Shown here piece after piece: positions 43,701 to 51,856 of a DNA stretch of 64,000 nucleotides. How positions within the stretch are numbered: position 1 is the stretch's first letter; every line of letters begins with the position of its first letter. Under the pieces are notes generated by a model that saw only the letters and a list, made by a program, of their open reading frames with translations, searched no databases and was not told the DNA's origin. Source of the stretch: Yunchengibacter salinarum (lineage in GTDB: Bacteria > Pseudomonadota > Alphaproteobacteria > Sphingomonadales > Kordiimonadaceae). Position numbers and translations under genes: made by a program. The stretch covers positions 62,001-126,000 of the forward strand of contig NZ_JBBJLN010000007.1 of NCBI RefSeq assembly GCF_037658235.1, written 5' to 3'.

Positions 43701-44377
43701 CGCTTGGGGAAATCTTCATCGACATGCACAAGGAAGGGGCCGCCTTCCGATCGCTGATGAACAATTTCGCCATCGCCATCTCCATCGGCCTGCAATATGG
43801 CGTGCCGCTGGAGGAATTCGTGGATGCCTTCACCTTCACCCGCTTCGAGCCCTTTGGTCGGGTGGAAGGCAATGACACGATCAAAATGGCCACATCCCTG
43901 CTGGATTATATCTTCCGCGAACTGGCGATTTCCTATCTGGGCCGGGAAGACCTGGCCCATGCCGCACCAGCGGATTTCCACCCCGACACCACCGGTCGCG
44001 GCGACAAGGCGGACGGCCTGCCGGAACTGGACGACGAAGTGACCGAAGCCCTGGAACGGGTGCAGGCGCTGGCATCCACCGGCTATGTGCGCGGCAGCAA
44101 GCTGACCGATATTGGCCGGACCCGGAAAGACGGCGATCCCGCCCCCTCGTCGGACGGGGAAACTGCGGTGAAAGCCGAGGTGGCAACCGCCGAACGGGTG
44201 ACCATGGGCACCGCCATGGCCAATGGAGCCACCGATGCCACCGCCGATGCCCGCCTGGCGGCCCGCATGAAAGGCTATGAGGGGGATGCCTGCGGGGACT
44301 GCGGCAATTTCACGCTGGTCCGCAATGGCACCTGCATGAAATGCGACACCTGCGGCGCCACAAGCGGCTGTAGCTGA
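40715..44377 (+). CDS. nrdJ: Vitamin B12-dependent (class II) ribonucleotide reductase
   Basis: Makes deoxyribonucleotides using an adenosylcobalamin radical, independent of oxygen. 1220 residues, the long alphaproteobacterial form. Seen: SPQWFNTGLHWAYGI, KYGSGTGTNFSSIRGEGEPLSGGG, the active-site region NPCSEYMFLDDTACNLASLNL, ATVVAPTGTIGLVMDCDTTGIEPDF, and the C-terminal cysteine cluster CGDCGNFTLVRNGTCMKCDTCG. AGGGGGG lies upstream of ATG 40715. NrdR-like boxes suggest nucleotide control. No class I (NrdAB) gene is visible in the window. Confidence 0.96.
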   Translation: MRIERHYTKAGESPYAQLDWTTSTSEIRNPDGSVVFAMPEVEVPATWSQVATDVLAQKYFRKAGVPKALKPVEENDVPSWLWRRKADTQALKDLPESQRTCHESSAKQVFDRLAGTWTYWAWKGGYFDAEDDARAYFDEMRYMLASQMAAPNSPQWFNTGLHWAYGIDGPAQGHHYVDYKTGKLVKSKSAYEHPQPHACFIQSVGDDLVNEGGIMDLWTREARLFKYGSGTGTNFSSIRGEGEPLSGGGKSSGLMSFLKIGDRAAGAIKSGGTTRRAAKMVVVDIDHPDIESFVNWKVAEEQKVAALVSGSKLNEIHLNRVMKACHEQKDALGDKAFDPRENKALKREILAARKLHLSENYIQRVIQFARQGFASIEFTTYDTDWDSEAYLTVSGQNSNNSIRVTDAFMDAARTGGDWALTNRKDGAVARTINAAELWSDVGYAAWSCADPGIQFHTTINDWHTCPNSGEIRASNPCSEYMFLDDTACNLASLNLMTFREKAGGFDVKGFQHACRLWTLTLEVSVMMAQFPSREIARLSYDFRTLGLGYANLGGLLMSLGHSYDSVAGRALCGAITALMTGQAYATSAEMAGELGAFPGYKKNAEPMLRVIRNHRRAAYGQTDGYEALNTRPVPLDIAHCPDQKLAGAAGAAWDRALELGEQFGFRNAQATVVAPTGTIGLVMDCDTTGIEPDFALVKFKKLAGGGYFKIINRIVPQALDVLGYSKDERKAIVDYAVGHGTLEDAPGVDFKALRQKGFGDREIDILRQQLKNAFDIKFVFNQWTLGADFCRDTLGFTDAQLTDMTFDMLKALGFSRDQIDAANLYCCGAMTLEGAPHLKEEHYSVFDCANPCGKVGKRYLSWESHIRMMAAAQPFISGAISKTINMPGSATIEDCMKAYELSWSLAVKANALYRDGSKLSQPLSTALVDSDDLDEDEPVGERTAQMAEKVVERIVTVEREAARRARLPERRKGYTQKAMVGGHKVYLRTGEYDDGSLGEIFIDMHKEGAAFRSLMNNFAIAISIGLQYGVPLEEFVDAFTFTRFEPFGRVEGNDTIKMATSLLDYIFRELAISYLGREDLAHAAPADFHPDTTGRGDKADGLPELDDEVTEALERVQALASTGYVRGSKLTDIGRTRKDGDPAPSSDGETAVKAEVATAERVTMGTAMANGATDATADARLAARMKGYEGDACGDCGNFTLVRNGTCMKCDTCGATSGCS

Positions 44378-44412
44378 GGGTCCGGGGCCACGCCGGCCCC
44401 GCCATTATCCAG

Positions 44413-44443
44413 ACCCCCGGCGCCCCGGTGCCGGGGGTTTTTT
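44413..44443 (+). terminator. Rho-independent terminator after nrdJ
   Basis: ACCCCCGGC and GCCGGGGGT form a 9-bp stem with an 8-base loop, followed by TTTTTT. Confidence 0.92.
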
Positions 44444-44659
44444 CATGGGTGATCACGTGTCGGCCCGATAAATTGGTCAACAATGTTAACCAAGGATTGA
44501 TCTCCGCTATGGTGCAGGGTTAAATCATATCGGTTTCACAAAATGTTTAGAGATTGAGCGCATATTATACCGGCTGCCGGGCGAACATGGTCATATCCGG
44601 GCCATGGCGATCCCTGGGATTTCAGCAGGTAACCAAAAACTGAAGGACGACAATCCTCC

Positions 44660-46468
44660 GTGGTGCAGTTCCAGAATCATTCCCCATACCCCGGCGAACC
44701 CGACCTCTCCATCCCGGATGAATTGCTGGGCGCCGGCGTCAGGACGGGGTCCAGCATTGTCAACACAAGCGCGGTCATCAATGGCCTGCCGCTGGGCGTG
44801 ATGATCTGCGGCCTGGATCTGGACGGCACCCTGCGCATCCTTTTTGTCAATCACATGGCCTCTCGCGTGCTGGAAATAGACGACAGCACCGTGCTTCCCT
44901 GCCCGCTGGACAAGGTGTCCGTGTTGCAGGATGCCAACACCTTTTCCAACCATGTGTTTGAAGTGTTCCGGCTGGGCCGCGAGTCCCGCTTCGAGTGGGG
45001 CTATCAGACCGGCGCCATGGAACATTATCTCACATCCCAGCTTTACCCGCTCTGGGATCATGAAGATCGGGTCTATCAGGTGGTCTGCACCATTGAGGAC
45101 CGCACGGCGGAAAAGCTGGCGGAACGCAATCTGCTGCACCACGCCTTTCATGATTCGCTGACCGGCCTGCCCAACCGGGTGCTGTTCCGCAACAAGCTGG
45201 AAGAAGCGGTAACCGATTACCAGCGCACCGGCGGCGAGGTGGGCTGCGCGGTGCTGATCGTCAATATCGATCGCTTCCAGCAGATCAACGAAAGCTTCGG
45301 CCACAGCGCCGGCGATCGCTTCCTGGTCTCGCTGGCGTCGGCCCTGAAGCGCTGCATCCGCGCCCATGACACGCTGGCCCGCCTTTCGGGGGACGAGTTC
45401 GCCATACTGGTGGGGCGCTGCACCGATTTCGACGATGTGGCCGAAATCAGCGACCGGATACACAAGATCACCCGTCAGCCCTTCGATCTGGATGGCAATG
45501 AGGTGTTCACCTCCGTCTCGGTGGGGCTGGCCACCACACGGTCCAGTTCCGCCCACCCGGAAGACCTGATCCGGGACGCGGACTTCGCCATGCACACGGC
45601 CAAGTCGGCGGGCAAGTCGCGCACGGAAAGCTACAGGCGGGAAAGCCACCAGCGCGCCCGCAGCCAGTTTCATCTGGAAACGGAATTGCGCCGCGCGGTG
45701 GAGCGGGATGAACTGGCCCTGCACTATCAGCCACTGGTGGACATCAGAAGCAACACGCTGGTCGGCTTCGAGGCGCTCGCCCGCTGGAACCACCGGGAAA
45801 GGGGCTTTGTCTCCCCCGGCGAGTTCATCCCGCTGGCCGAGGAAACCGGCATCATCGTGGACCTGGGCCGCTGGGCCCTGAACGCCGCCTGTGCGCAGGT
45901 GCGCCACTGGATCGACCTGAAGGGCGAAGATCGCGCCCTGCCGGTGAATGTGAATGTTTCGGGCATCCAGTTCGGGCGGGATGATGTGGTTGGCATGGTC
46001 CAGAGCTGCCTTGAGAAGCACCGGCTCGATGGGCGCTTCATCCGGGTGGAACTGACCGAAACGGCGATCATGGCAAATCCGGAATCCATCAGCGAATGCC
46101 TGACCCGGCTAAGGGCCCTGGGCGTGAAAGTGGCGCTGGATGATTTCGGCACCGGCTATTCATCCCTGAATTACCTGCACCATTTCCCCATAGACATCAT
46201 CAAGATCGACCGGAACTTCATTAACCAGCTTCAATATGACAATGCCCCCTATCGCATTCTGGACATGATCGGCAAGCTGGCCCGCAATCTGGGCAATGAT
46301 CTGGTGGCCGAGGGGATCGAGGACATGCACCATATCGAAATGCTGCACAGCCTGGATTTCCACAATGTGCAGGGCTTCTTCTATTCCCGCCCCGTACCTG
46401 GCGAGCAGGCCACCGCCATGCTGGACGGGGACGTGCCCTGGGATAAGGGCAACAGATCGGGCGGATAG
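44660..46468 (+). CDS. PAS-GGDEF-EAL protein, predicted c-di-GMP phosphodiesterase
   Basis: 602 residues. A PAS-like sensor (about 37-150) is followed by a GGDEF domain (about 160-320) and an EAL domain (about 335-590). The EAL part is intact: EALARW at 371, NVNVSG, ELTET, DDFGTGYSSL, KIDRNF and VAEGIED, with QGFFYSRP at the end. The GGDEF part reads SGDEF (243-247). Its metal-binding stretch is VNIDRFQQINE where active cyclases have DxDxFKxIND, so the first Asp is Asn and Lys is Gln; synthesis is unlikely. The start is GTG at 44660 with GAAGGACGA upstream. No membrane helix, so cytoplasmic. Confidence 0.88.
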   Translation: MVQFQNHSPYPGEPDLSIPDELLGAGVRTGSSIVNTSAVINGLPLGVMICGLDLDGTLRILFVNHMASRVLEIDDSTVLPCPLDKVSVLQDANTFSNHVFEVFRLGRESRFEWGYQTGAMEHYLTSQLYPLWDHEDRVYQVVCTIEDRTAEKLAERNLLHHAFHDSLTGLPNRVLFRNKLEEAVTDYQRTGGEVGCAVLIVNIDRFQQINESFGHSAGDRFLVSLASALKRCIRAHDTLARLSGDEFAILVGRCTDFDDVAEISDRIHKITRQPFDLDGNEVFTSVSVGLATTRSSSAHPEDLIRDADFAMHTAKSAGKSRTESYRRESHQRARSQFHLETELRRAVERDELALHYQPLVDIRSNTLVGFEALARWNHRERGFVSPGEFIPLAEETGIIVDLGRWALNAACAQVRHWIDLKGEDRALPVNVNVSGIQFGRDDVVGMVQSCLEKHRLDGRFIRVELTETAIMANPESISECLTRLRALGVKVALDDFGTGYSSLNYLHHFPIDIIKIDRNFINQLQYDNAPYRILDMIGKLARNLGNDLVAEGIEDMHHIEMLHSLDFHNVQGFFYSRPVPGEQATAMLDGDVPWDKGNRSGG

Positions 46469-46572
46469 CAACCCCATCTTGACCTGCGCCACGGGAATGC
46501 ACATCTGTTAAGGTTGGAAAGCATTTCAGCATGTCGGGCGCAAGCAGTGCCCCGCGTGCATGAAAGGGGGGT

Positions 46573-47340
46573 ATGATGGCCGACGAGACCAACAAGGCAA
46601 ACACCGACGCCGACAGCAAAGCCACCGCGGACGCGACCGATGTGAAAGCGACCGCGGGCAAGACAGCGCAAAAGACCACGGCGCAAAAGCCAAAGACGCA
46701 AAAGACCACGGCGCAAAAGCCAAAGACGCAAAAAACCACCGGCGCCCGCCGCGCCACAAAGGCATCGGCAAGCAGCAGCGCAAAATCCGCGACCACCCAG
46801 ACGAGCGGGAAGCGGCAGGCGACCAGATCACAGGCGGCGCAGACCACCTCGACCAAATCCGCCAGGACAAAAGCGGCGGAAAAGCGGGCCACCAGTGGCT
46901 CGGAGCAGGATGTGATTCCGTCCGGCGAGGCCACGGCCCATGGCCAGTCCTCCGCCGGGGCGACGGACTCGGCATCCGAAACGAACACGGCCTCCGCCAC
47001 AGCGGGGGACAGTGCGCCCGGCGCGGCCCCGCACAGCAATGACGCGGAAGCGCTGGCCGATCTGAAGAACCGGGACTGGCCCGGTATGCTGGCCCGGCTG
47101 GTCTTCATGATCCTGTTCGGCGTTCTGGGCTATTTCGCCCTGTTCGTGGCCCTGTTTCTCACGGCGGTGCAGTTCATCGTCACCCTGCTGAAGGCCACGC
47201 CCCATGACGGCCTGGGCCGCCTGATCGCGGGGCTTGGGGGCTATGTGGGGGATGTGATGGCCTATCTGGGATTCGCCAGTGATCACAAACCGTTCCCGCT
47301 GGGGCGCCCCTTCCCCGACGGCAGGGACGACGCGGACTGA
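46573..47340 (+). CDS. DUF4389 membrane protein with long basic Ala/Lys/Thr-rich N-terminus
   Basis: 255 residues. The first ~165 are low complexity, rich in Ala, Thr, Lys and Ser, resembling histone H1-like tails, and contain a perfect 10-residue tandem repeat (TTAQKPKTQK twice; DNA 46675-46734). The C-terminal ~90 residues form the DUF4389 pattern: RLVFMILFGVLGYFALFVALFL, a membrane helix pair, then GYVGDVMAYLGFASDHKPFP. DUF4389 is of unknown function; the long basic tail is not part of the usual domain. AAAGGGGGG precedes two adjacent ATG codons. Confidence 0.8.
   Translation: MMADETNKANTDADSKATADATDVKATAGKTAQKTTAQKPKTQKTTAQKPKTQKTTGARRATKASASSSAKSATTQTSGKRQATRSQAAQTTSTKSARTKAAEKRATSGSEQDVIPSGEATAHGQSSAGATDSASETNTASATAGDSAPGAAPHSNDAEALADLKNRDWPGMLARLVFMILFGVLGYFALFVALFLTAVQFIVTLLKATPHDGLGRLIAGLGGYVGDVMAYLGFASDHKPFPLGRPFPDGRDDAD
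46675..46734 (+). repeat. In-gene 30-base tandem repeat (two copies)
   Basis: A 30-base unit beginning ACCACGGCGCAAAAGCCAAA occurs twice head to tail, in frame, differing at most at the last base, and codes for TTAQKPKTQK. Suggests recent duplication by slippage. Confidence 0.8.
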
Positions 47341-47379
47341 AGAAACCGGCCCTGAACCACCGGGTGGGAAAAGGCGGCG

Positions 47380-47475
47380 TCAAAGGCCGGCCAGGCCGAA
47401 GACAAGTTCTATGCCACTGCGCAACAAAATCAGGGCCAGCAGGGCGACCAGAATGCCTTTCACCATGTCTTTCAC
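47380..47475 (-). CDS. Candidate 31-aa single-helix membrane protein
   Basis: The minus strand encodes 31 residues: KDMVKGILVALLALILLRSG, then IELVFGLAGL and stop. It is one hydrophobic helix with a basic N-terminal side. The GTG start at 47475 overlaps the stop of the phosphodiesterase gene (GTGA), and an ATG follows at 47466. Such coupling supports a real micro-protein, but its size makes this uncertain. No family recognised. Confidence 0.45.
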   Translation of the reverse strand: MKDMVKGILVALLALILLRSGIELVFGLAGL

Positions 47476-48512
47476 GGCGCCCGCTCCCCGCTAATGCGGC
47501 CAGGCACGGTGCGGACGGTGGCCGGAAAGTCGGCAAACACGCCGTCCACCCCCATGGCGAACAGGGCCGATAGCTCCGCCTGCACGGAATCGAACCGCGC
47601 GGGCACATCGTCATCCCGGATGGTCCATGCGTGCACGTCCAGCCCCAGATCATGGGCACGCGCCAGGAAATCGCTGGTCCCGTCATCGTCGAACAGCAGC
47701 CGCTTGTCCGCGCCGATGGCATCCACCACGTCCGCATATGGGGCGATGGGGGTGCTGATGGTGCCATCCTCCCGGCGATAGACATTCAGAACCAGCGGCT
47801 TCACCCCCGCCTCGGCCAGCCGGCGCAAATAAGGGCCGTTGAAGCTTTGCACATAAACCGGCAGCCCCAGCGACTCCACAACATCCAGCGCGGCGAGCAG
47901 CGGCTCCGTCGGGTCCAGCCCAAGGGATATGAACAGGTCCGGGCGCTTGATTTCAGGATACACCCCCACGGGGCGATCATAGGCGGCCACGGCGGCGATC
48001 ACCTCCCACAGGGTCATCACCGGATAGCGGCCATCATGGCCCTGCCCCCGCTCCGGGCGCGGTTGGCGCACACGCAGGCCGCGCAGTTCCTTCAGGGTGA
48101 AATCGAAAACGAACCAGTCCTCCCGCCCTTCAAAGGTGCGCTTGCGATCGCGGAAGCGGGGCAGGTCCGCCACATTGGTGGTGGTGGACAGGTAAATATC
48201 GTGCCGCACCACCAGATGGCCGTCCCGCGTCATCACCAGATCGGGCTCGATATAATCCGCGCCCTGTTCCATGCCGAGCAGATAGGCGGGCAGGCTGTGT
48301 TCCGGCAGCAGTCCACTGGCGCCGCGATGGGCAATGACCAGCGGATGGCTTGGACCGGCGGCCTGATCCGCCGTCCGGTCGGAAGCGGGCACCATGGTCA
48401 CCGCCAGCAGCGCCAATGCCAGAAAGGTCAGCACCGGGCGCATGAATGCCAGCACGCCCGCCTCTTCCCCTTGTTGCTCCGAACGCCGCATTTCCGCCCT
48501 CCCATTGTTCAT
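47472..48512 (-). CDS. Glycerophosphodiester phosphodiesterase, exported
   Basis: Hydrolyses deacylated phospholipids to glycerol 3-phosphate and an alcohol. 346 residues: N-terminal hydrophobic segment (FMRPVLTFLALALLAVTMVPA), then the GDPD barrel marks VIAHRGASGLLPEHSLPAYLLGMEQGADYIEPDLVMTRDG, HDIYLSTTTN, VYPEIKRPDLF and VDGVFADFP near the end. The His-Arg, Glu-Pro-Asp and second His of the active site are all present. GlpQ-type (periplasmic) rather than UgpQ-type given the signal. Confidence 0.92.
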   Translation of the reverse strand: MNNGRAEMRRSEQQGEEAGVLAFMRPVLTFLALALLAVTMVPASDRTADQAAGPSHPLVIAHRGASGLLPEHSLPAYLLGMEQGADYIEPDLVMTRDGHLVVRHDIYLSTTTNVADLPRFRDRKRTFEGREDWFVFDFTLKELRGLRVRQPRPERGQGHDGRYPVMTLWEVIAAVAAYDRPVGVYPEIKRPDLFISLGLDPTEPLLAALDVVESLGLPVYVQSFNGPYLRRLAEAGVKPLVLNVYRREDGTISTPIAPYADVVDAIGADKRLLFDDDGTSDFLARAHDLGLDVHAWTIRDDDVPARFDSVQAELSALFAMGVDGVFADFPATVRTVPGRISGERAP

Positions 48513-48651
48513 CGCGCTTCAAGGTGCCCCATTCCGCCCCCTCCCTCAAGAACGGGCTTTCCCCACCCTGTACCCTGTCACCCGTCGGGCATGGTGGCCC
48601 CCGGCGGGCAAAAGACTTGACGGTCCAGAAATTCTGCCGTGCAATGTTTCC

Positions 48652-49182
48652 ATGGACCCGGTCATAATCATCGCCGCGGGTGTCGGCGTTCTGGCCCTGA
48701 GCTGGCTGGCAACCCGCCTGTATCCCCCGCCGCCGCCCCTGACGGACGCGGAAGTGCGCGGCCATGTGGCGCGACTGTACCCGGATGCGACGGTCGATGA
48801 CATGCTGTTTTTCAATGATGGCCATCTGGCGCTGGCGTTTCTGACGCCGGAAAGCGCGGCCCCGGCGGCGGCCGCCTTGATCTGGCGCTTCGGTCGCGGC
48901 GTCGTGGTGCGCACCATGGCCGATATACGAGCCGCCCGGCTGCTGGGCGACGCGGCAAGGACCGGCAAGGCCGAAGATGACGGAGCGAGCGAGGCGGATT
49001 TGACCCTTGCGCTGGATTTCATGGACCCGACCACACCAGGGCTGAAAGTGCGCGGCACGGCAAGCACCCTTGATCGTGTCATGGCGGCCCTTCCCGCCAC
49101 TGCCCTGCCCGCCTCTGCCCGGCCACACTCCGCCGAAGCCACGCCCCCGCACAAGGAGGCATCCCGCCATGCCGCTTATTGA
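48652..49182 (+). CDS. Hypothetical membrane-anchored protein, 176 aa
   Basis: N-terminal helix MDPVIIIAAGVGVLALSWLATRLYP, then a Pro run and a soluble part with DAEVRGHVARLYPDATVDDMLFFNDGHLALAFL and RGVVVRTMADIRAARLL. I do not recognise a family, though the layout recalls small proteins found next to sterol-desaturase-type genes. Its end overlaps the next gene's start by 14 bases, so the two are probably co-translated. Confidence 0.65.
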   Translation: MDPVIIIAAGVGVLALSWLATRLYPPPPPLTDAEVRGHVARLYPDATVDDMLFFNDGHLALAFLTPESAAPAAAALIWRFGRGVVVRTMADIRAARLLGDAARTGKAEDDGASEADLTLALDFMDPTTPGLKVRGTASTLDRVMAALPATALPASARPHSAEATPPHKEASRHAAY

Positions 49183-50122
49183 TCTGCCCAATGTGGTGCA
49201 ATGGGCCGTCCCCGGTTTCATCCTGCTGGTGGCGCTGGAAATGGCCTATGGGCATTTTTCCGGGAAAGTGCGTTTTGAAGGCCGCGACACGGCCACCTCG
49301 CTCATCATGGGTCTGGGCAATTCAGTGATTGGCGGGCTGACGGCGGGTGCCTTTCTGGTGTTGAGTTATCAGGTCTGGCAATGGCGGCTGTGGGATCTGG
49401 GCCATGCCTGGTGGGTCTTTCTGCTGGCCTTCGTGCTGGATGACCTGGCCTATTACTGGATTCACCGGCTGGGCCACCGGATGCGCTGGATGTGGGCGGC
49501 GCATGTGATCCATCATTCCAGCCAGCATTATAATCTGTCCACGGCCCTGCGCCAGACATGGACCGGCAAACTGACCCCCGGCTTCCTGATCCGCTGGCCG
49601 CTTTTCCTGATCGGGATTGAGCCGGTGATCGTGCTGTTCGTGGCGGGGCTGAACCTGATCTATCAATTCTGGATACACACCGAAGCGATCCGGTGTATGC
49701 CCCGCTGGTTCGAGGCCGTCATGAACACGCCCAGCCATCACCGGGTGCACCACGCCACCAACCCTCGCTATCTGGACGCCAATTATGCCGGTGTCTTCAT
49801 CGTCTGGGACAAGCTGTTCAACACCTTCGAGCCGGAACGCGCAGACGATCCGCCCCGCTATGGCCTGGTGCGGGATATCGCTACCTTCAACCCGATCAGG
49901 GTGGCCTTTCACGAATGGCTGGGCATTTTCAAAGACATGGCCAGCGCCGAAAGCCTGAAGGCCCGGCTGATGTTCCTGCTTGGCCCGCCCGGCTGGACAC
50001 CGGACGGCAGCCGCCAGACCAGCGACATGATCAAGGCGGACTGGCAGCGCCGCCAACAGGGGGAAGCCAAAACAACCGCCGACACCGAAAGCACCGCCCC
50101 CACCATGGAAGCGGCGCGGTAA
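49169..50122 (+). CDS. Fatty acid hydroxylase / sterol desaturase family protein
   Basis: Di-iron integral membrane oxygenase. 317 residues with several helices. The His motifs are HRLGH and HVIHH around 105-125 and SHHRVHHATNPRYLDANYAG further on, the eight-His pattern of the family. AAGGAGG lies about 9 bases before ATG 49169; the frame before it is not protein-like. Substrate cannot be told (sterol, carotenoid, fatty acid or hopanoid lipid). The C-terminal ~40 residues are hydrophilic. Confidence 0.88.
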   Translation: MPLIDLPNVVQWAVPGFILLVALEMAYGHFSGKVRFEGRDTATSLIMGLGNSVIGGLTAGAFLVLSYQVWQWRLWDLGHAWWVFLLAFVLDDLAYYWIHRLGHRMRWMWAAHVIHHSSQHYNLSTALRQTWTGKLTPGFLIRWPLFLIGIEPVIVLFVAGLNLIYQFWIHTEAIRCMPRWFEAVMNTPSHHRVHHATNPRYLDANYAGVFIVWDKLFNTFEPERADDPPRYGLVRDIATFNPIRVAFHEWLGIFKDMASAESLKARLMFLLGPPGWTPDGSRQTSDMIKADWQRRQQGEAKTTADTESTAPTMEAAR

Positions 50123-50151
50123 CACCGGGCCCGGCGCGCGGTGGATGTGCG

Positions 50152-50358
50152 TCAGCTTTCGTCGTCAGGCCCGGCCTTGGACCGCGCCCGCCGGTCCAGC
50201 GCCCAGGCCAGAAGGGCGCCCGCAAGCGCCCCCATCAGCGCCCCTTCAAACCCGGCCACGGCGGTGGTCAACCCGGACAGAATGGCCCCGATAACCAGGC
50301 CAAGAAAAATGAAAAACCCGATACGGGATGCCGTGGCGGCTGGAACGGGATCGGTCAT
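50152..50358 (-). CDS. Small membrane protein, 68 aa
   Basis: 68 residues: polar start MTDPVPAATASR, then two glycine-rich helices (IGFFIFLGLVIGAILSGL and GALMGALAGALLAWAL), then a basic and acidic tail. AAGGAG lies before the ATG at 50358. No family recognised. It converges on the hydroxylase-family gene. Confidence 0.6.
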   Translation of the reverse strand: MTDPVPAATASRIGFFIFLGLVIGAILSGLTTAVAGFEGALMGALAGALLAWALDRRARSKAGPDDES

Positions 50359-50611
50359 GAATGGTCTCCTTCGCGCGGGCACCCGCACCGGGGGCCTCGC
50401 GGGGCAAATGAACCGGGCGGCAGGATCGGCGCGACATTAAGCCCCTGTGCGCGATGGGTCAAATGGCACCATGTCGCGGCCCTCACCCTGGCCCGGCTGG
50501 TTTTCCCTCTTGTCAATTCGTGCAGATTTGCCACAGTGAGCCCCCGAATATGGCCGGTTCGTTTCCGGCTCCCGCACCATGGCGGGCATATCTGTCTTTA
50601 AGGAGGAAGCA

Positions 50612-51793
50612 ATGAGCGAGGACCCCATCGTAATCGTAGGCATGGCCCGCACGCCCATGGGTGGGCTGCTGGGCGATCTGGCCAGCGTGCCGGCCCATCA
50701 ACTGGGCTCAGAGGCGATCAAGGCCGCGCTCTCGGACGCCGGCATCGGCGGCGACGTGATCTCGGAAACGATCATGGGCTGCGTGCTTCCGGCGGGTCTG
50801 GGCCAGGCCCCCGCGCGGCAGGCCATGCGCGGCGCGGGCGTGGATGACAAGACCGGCGCCGTTACCCTGAACAAGGTATGTGGCTCAGGCATGAAGGCCA
50901 TGATGCAGGCCCATGACAGCCTGATCGCGGGCAGCAATGACATCGTGATCGCGGGCGGCATGGAAAGCATGTCCGGCGCGCCGCACATGATGCCCGCCGG
51001 GCGCACCGGCATCAAATTCGGTGATGGCAAGCTGGTGGACCATATGGCCTATGACGGCCTGACCGATGCCTATGAAGGGCTGCCCATGGGGCTGTATGCG
51101 GAAAACTGCGCGGAAAAACATCAGTTCACCCGCGACCAGCAGGACGCCTACGCGATAGAAAGCGTGAAGCGCGCCCAGAAGGCCATTGAAGACGGCGCCT
51201 TTGACGACGAGATCACGCCGGTCACCATCAAGACCCGCAAGGGCGACATCGAGGTGAAGATTGACGAGCAGCCCGGCAAGGCGCGGCTGGACAAAATCCC
51301 CGAACTGCGCCCCGCCTTCAAGAAAGACGGCACCATTACCGCCGCCACCGCAAGCTCCATTTCGGACGGTGCCGCGGCCCTGATCCTGATGCGGGCCAGC
51401 GAAGCGGAAAAGCGCGGCCTGAACCCGGTTGCCCGGCTGGTGGCCCATGCCACCCACAGCCATGAGCCGGAATGGTTCACCACCGCCCCGGTACAGGCCA
51501 TGGAGAAAGTCATGTCACGGGCGGGCTGGACCCGCGACGACGTGGACCTGTTCGAAGTGAACGAGGCGTTCGCCGTGGTGGCCATGGCCGCCATGAAGGA
51601 ACTGGGCCTTGATCACGACAAGGTGAACATCAATGGCGGCGCCTGCGCCATGGGCCACCCGATCGGCGCTTCGGGCGCGCGCATTTCCGTAACCCTGCTG
51701 AACGCCATGCGGCGCCACAAGCTGAAAAAGGGCATTGCATCCCTTTGCATCGGCGGCGGCGAAGGCGTGGCCGTGGCGCTGGAAATGATGTAA
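50612..51793 (+). CDS. Acetyl-CoA C-acetyltransferase (thiolase)
   Basis: Condenses two acetyl-CoA to acetoacetyl-CoA, or runs in reverse; first step of PHA synthesis and last step of ketone-body use. 393 residues. Catalytic Cys90 in NKVCGSGMKAM, then ESMSGAPHMMP, NEAFAVV, GGACAMGHPIGASGAR (His) and SLCIGGGEGVA (second Cys). AAGGAGG precedes the ATG. It could be phaA or atoB; the PHA synthase at 28.5 kb makes the PHA role plausible. A terminator follows. Confidence 0.94.
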   Translation: MSEDPIVIVGMARTPMGGLLGDLASVPAHQLGSEAIKAALSDAGIGGDVISETIMGCVLPAGLGQAPARQAMRGAGVDDKTGAVTLNKVCGSGMKAMMQAHDSLIAGSNDIVIAGGMESMSGAPHMMPAGRTGIKFGDGKLVDHMAYDGLTDAYEGLPMGLYAENCAEKHQFTRDQQDAYAIESVKRAQKAIEDGAFDDEITPVTIKTRKGDIEVKIDEQPGKARLDKIPELRPAFKKDGTITAATASSISDGAAALILMRASEAEKRGLNPVARLVAHATHSHEPEWFTTAPVQAMEKVMSRAGWTRDDVDLFEVNEAFAVVAMAAMKELGLDHDKVNINGGACAMGHPIGASGARISVTLLNAMRRHKLKKGIASLCIGGGEGVAVALEMM

Positions 51794-51815
51794 CGCCCGG
51801 CGAATCTACCGCATG

Positions 51816-51853
51816 AAGGGCCGGTGCCGCCCCTGCGTGGCACCGGCCTTTTT
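51816..51853 (+). terminator. Bidirectional terminator between thiolase and lysR genes
   Basis: GGCCGGTGCC (51819-51828) pairs with GGCACCGGCC (51839-51848), followed by TTTTT; AA precedes on the other side. It lies between convergent genes. Confidence 0.92.
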
Positions 51854-51856
51854 CAT

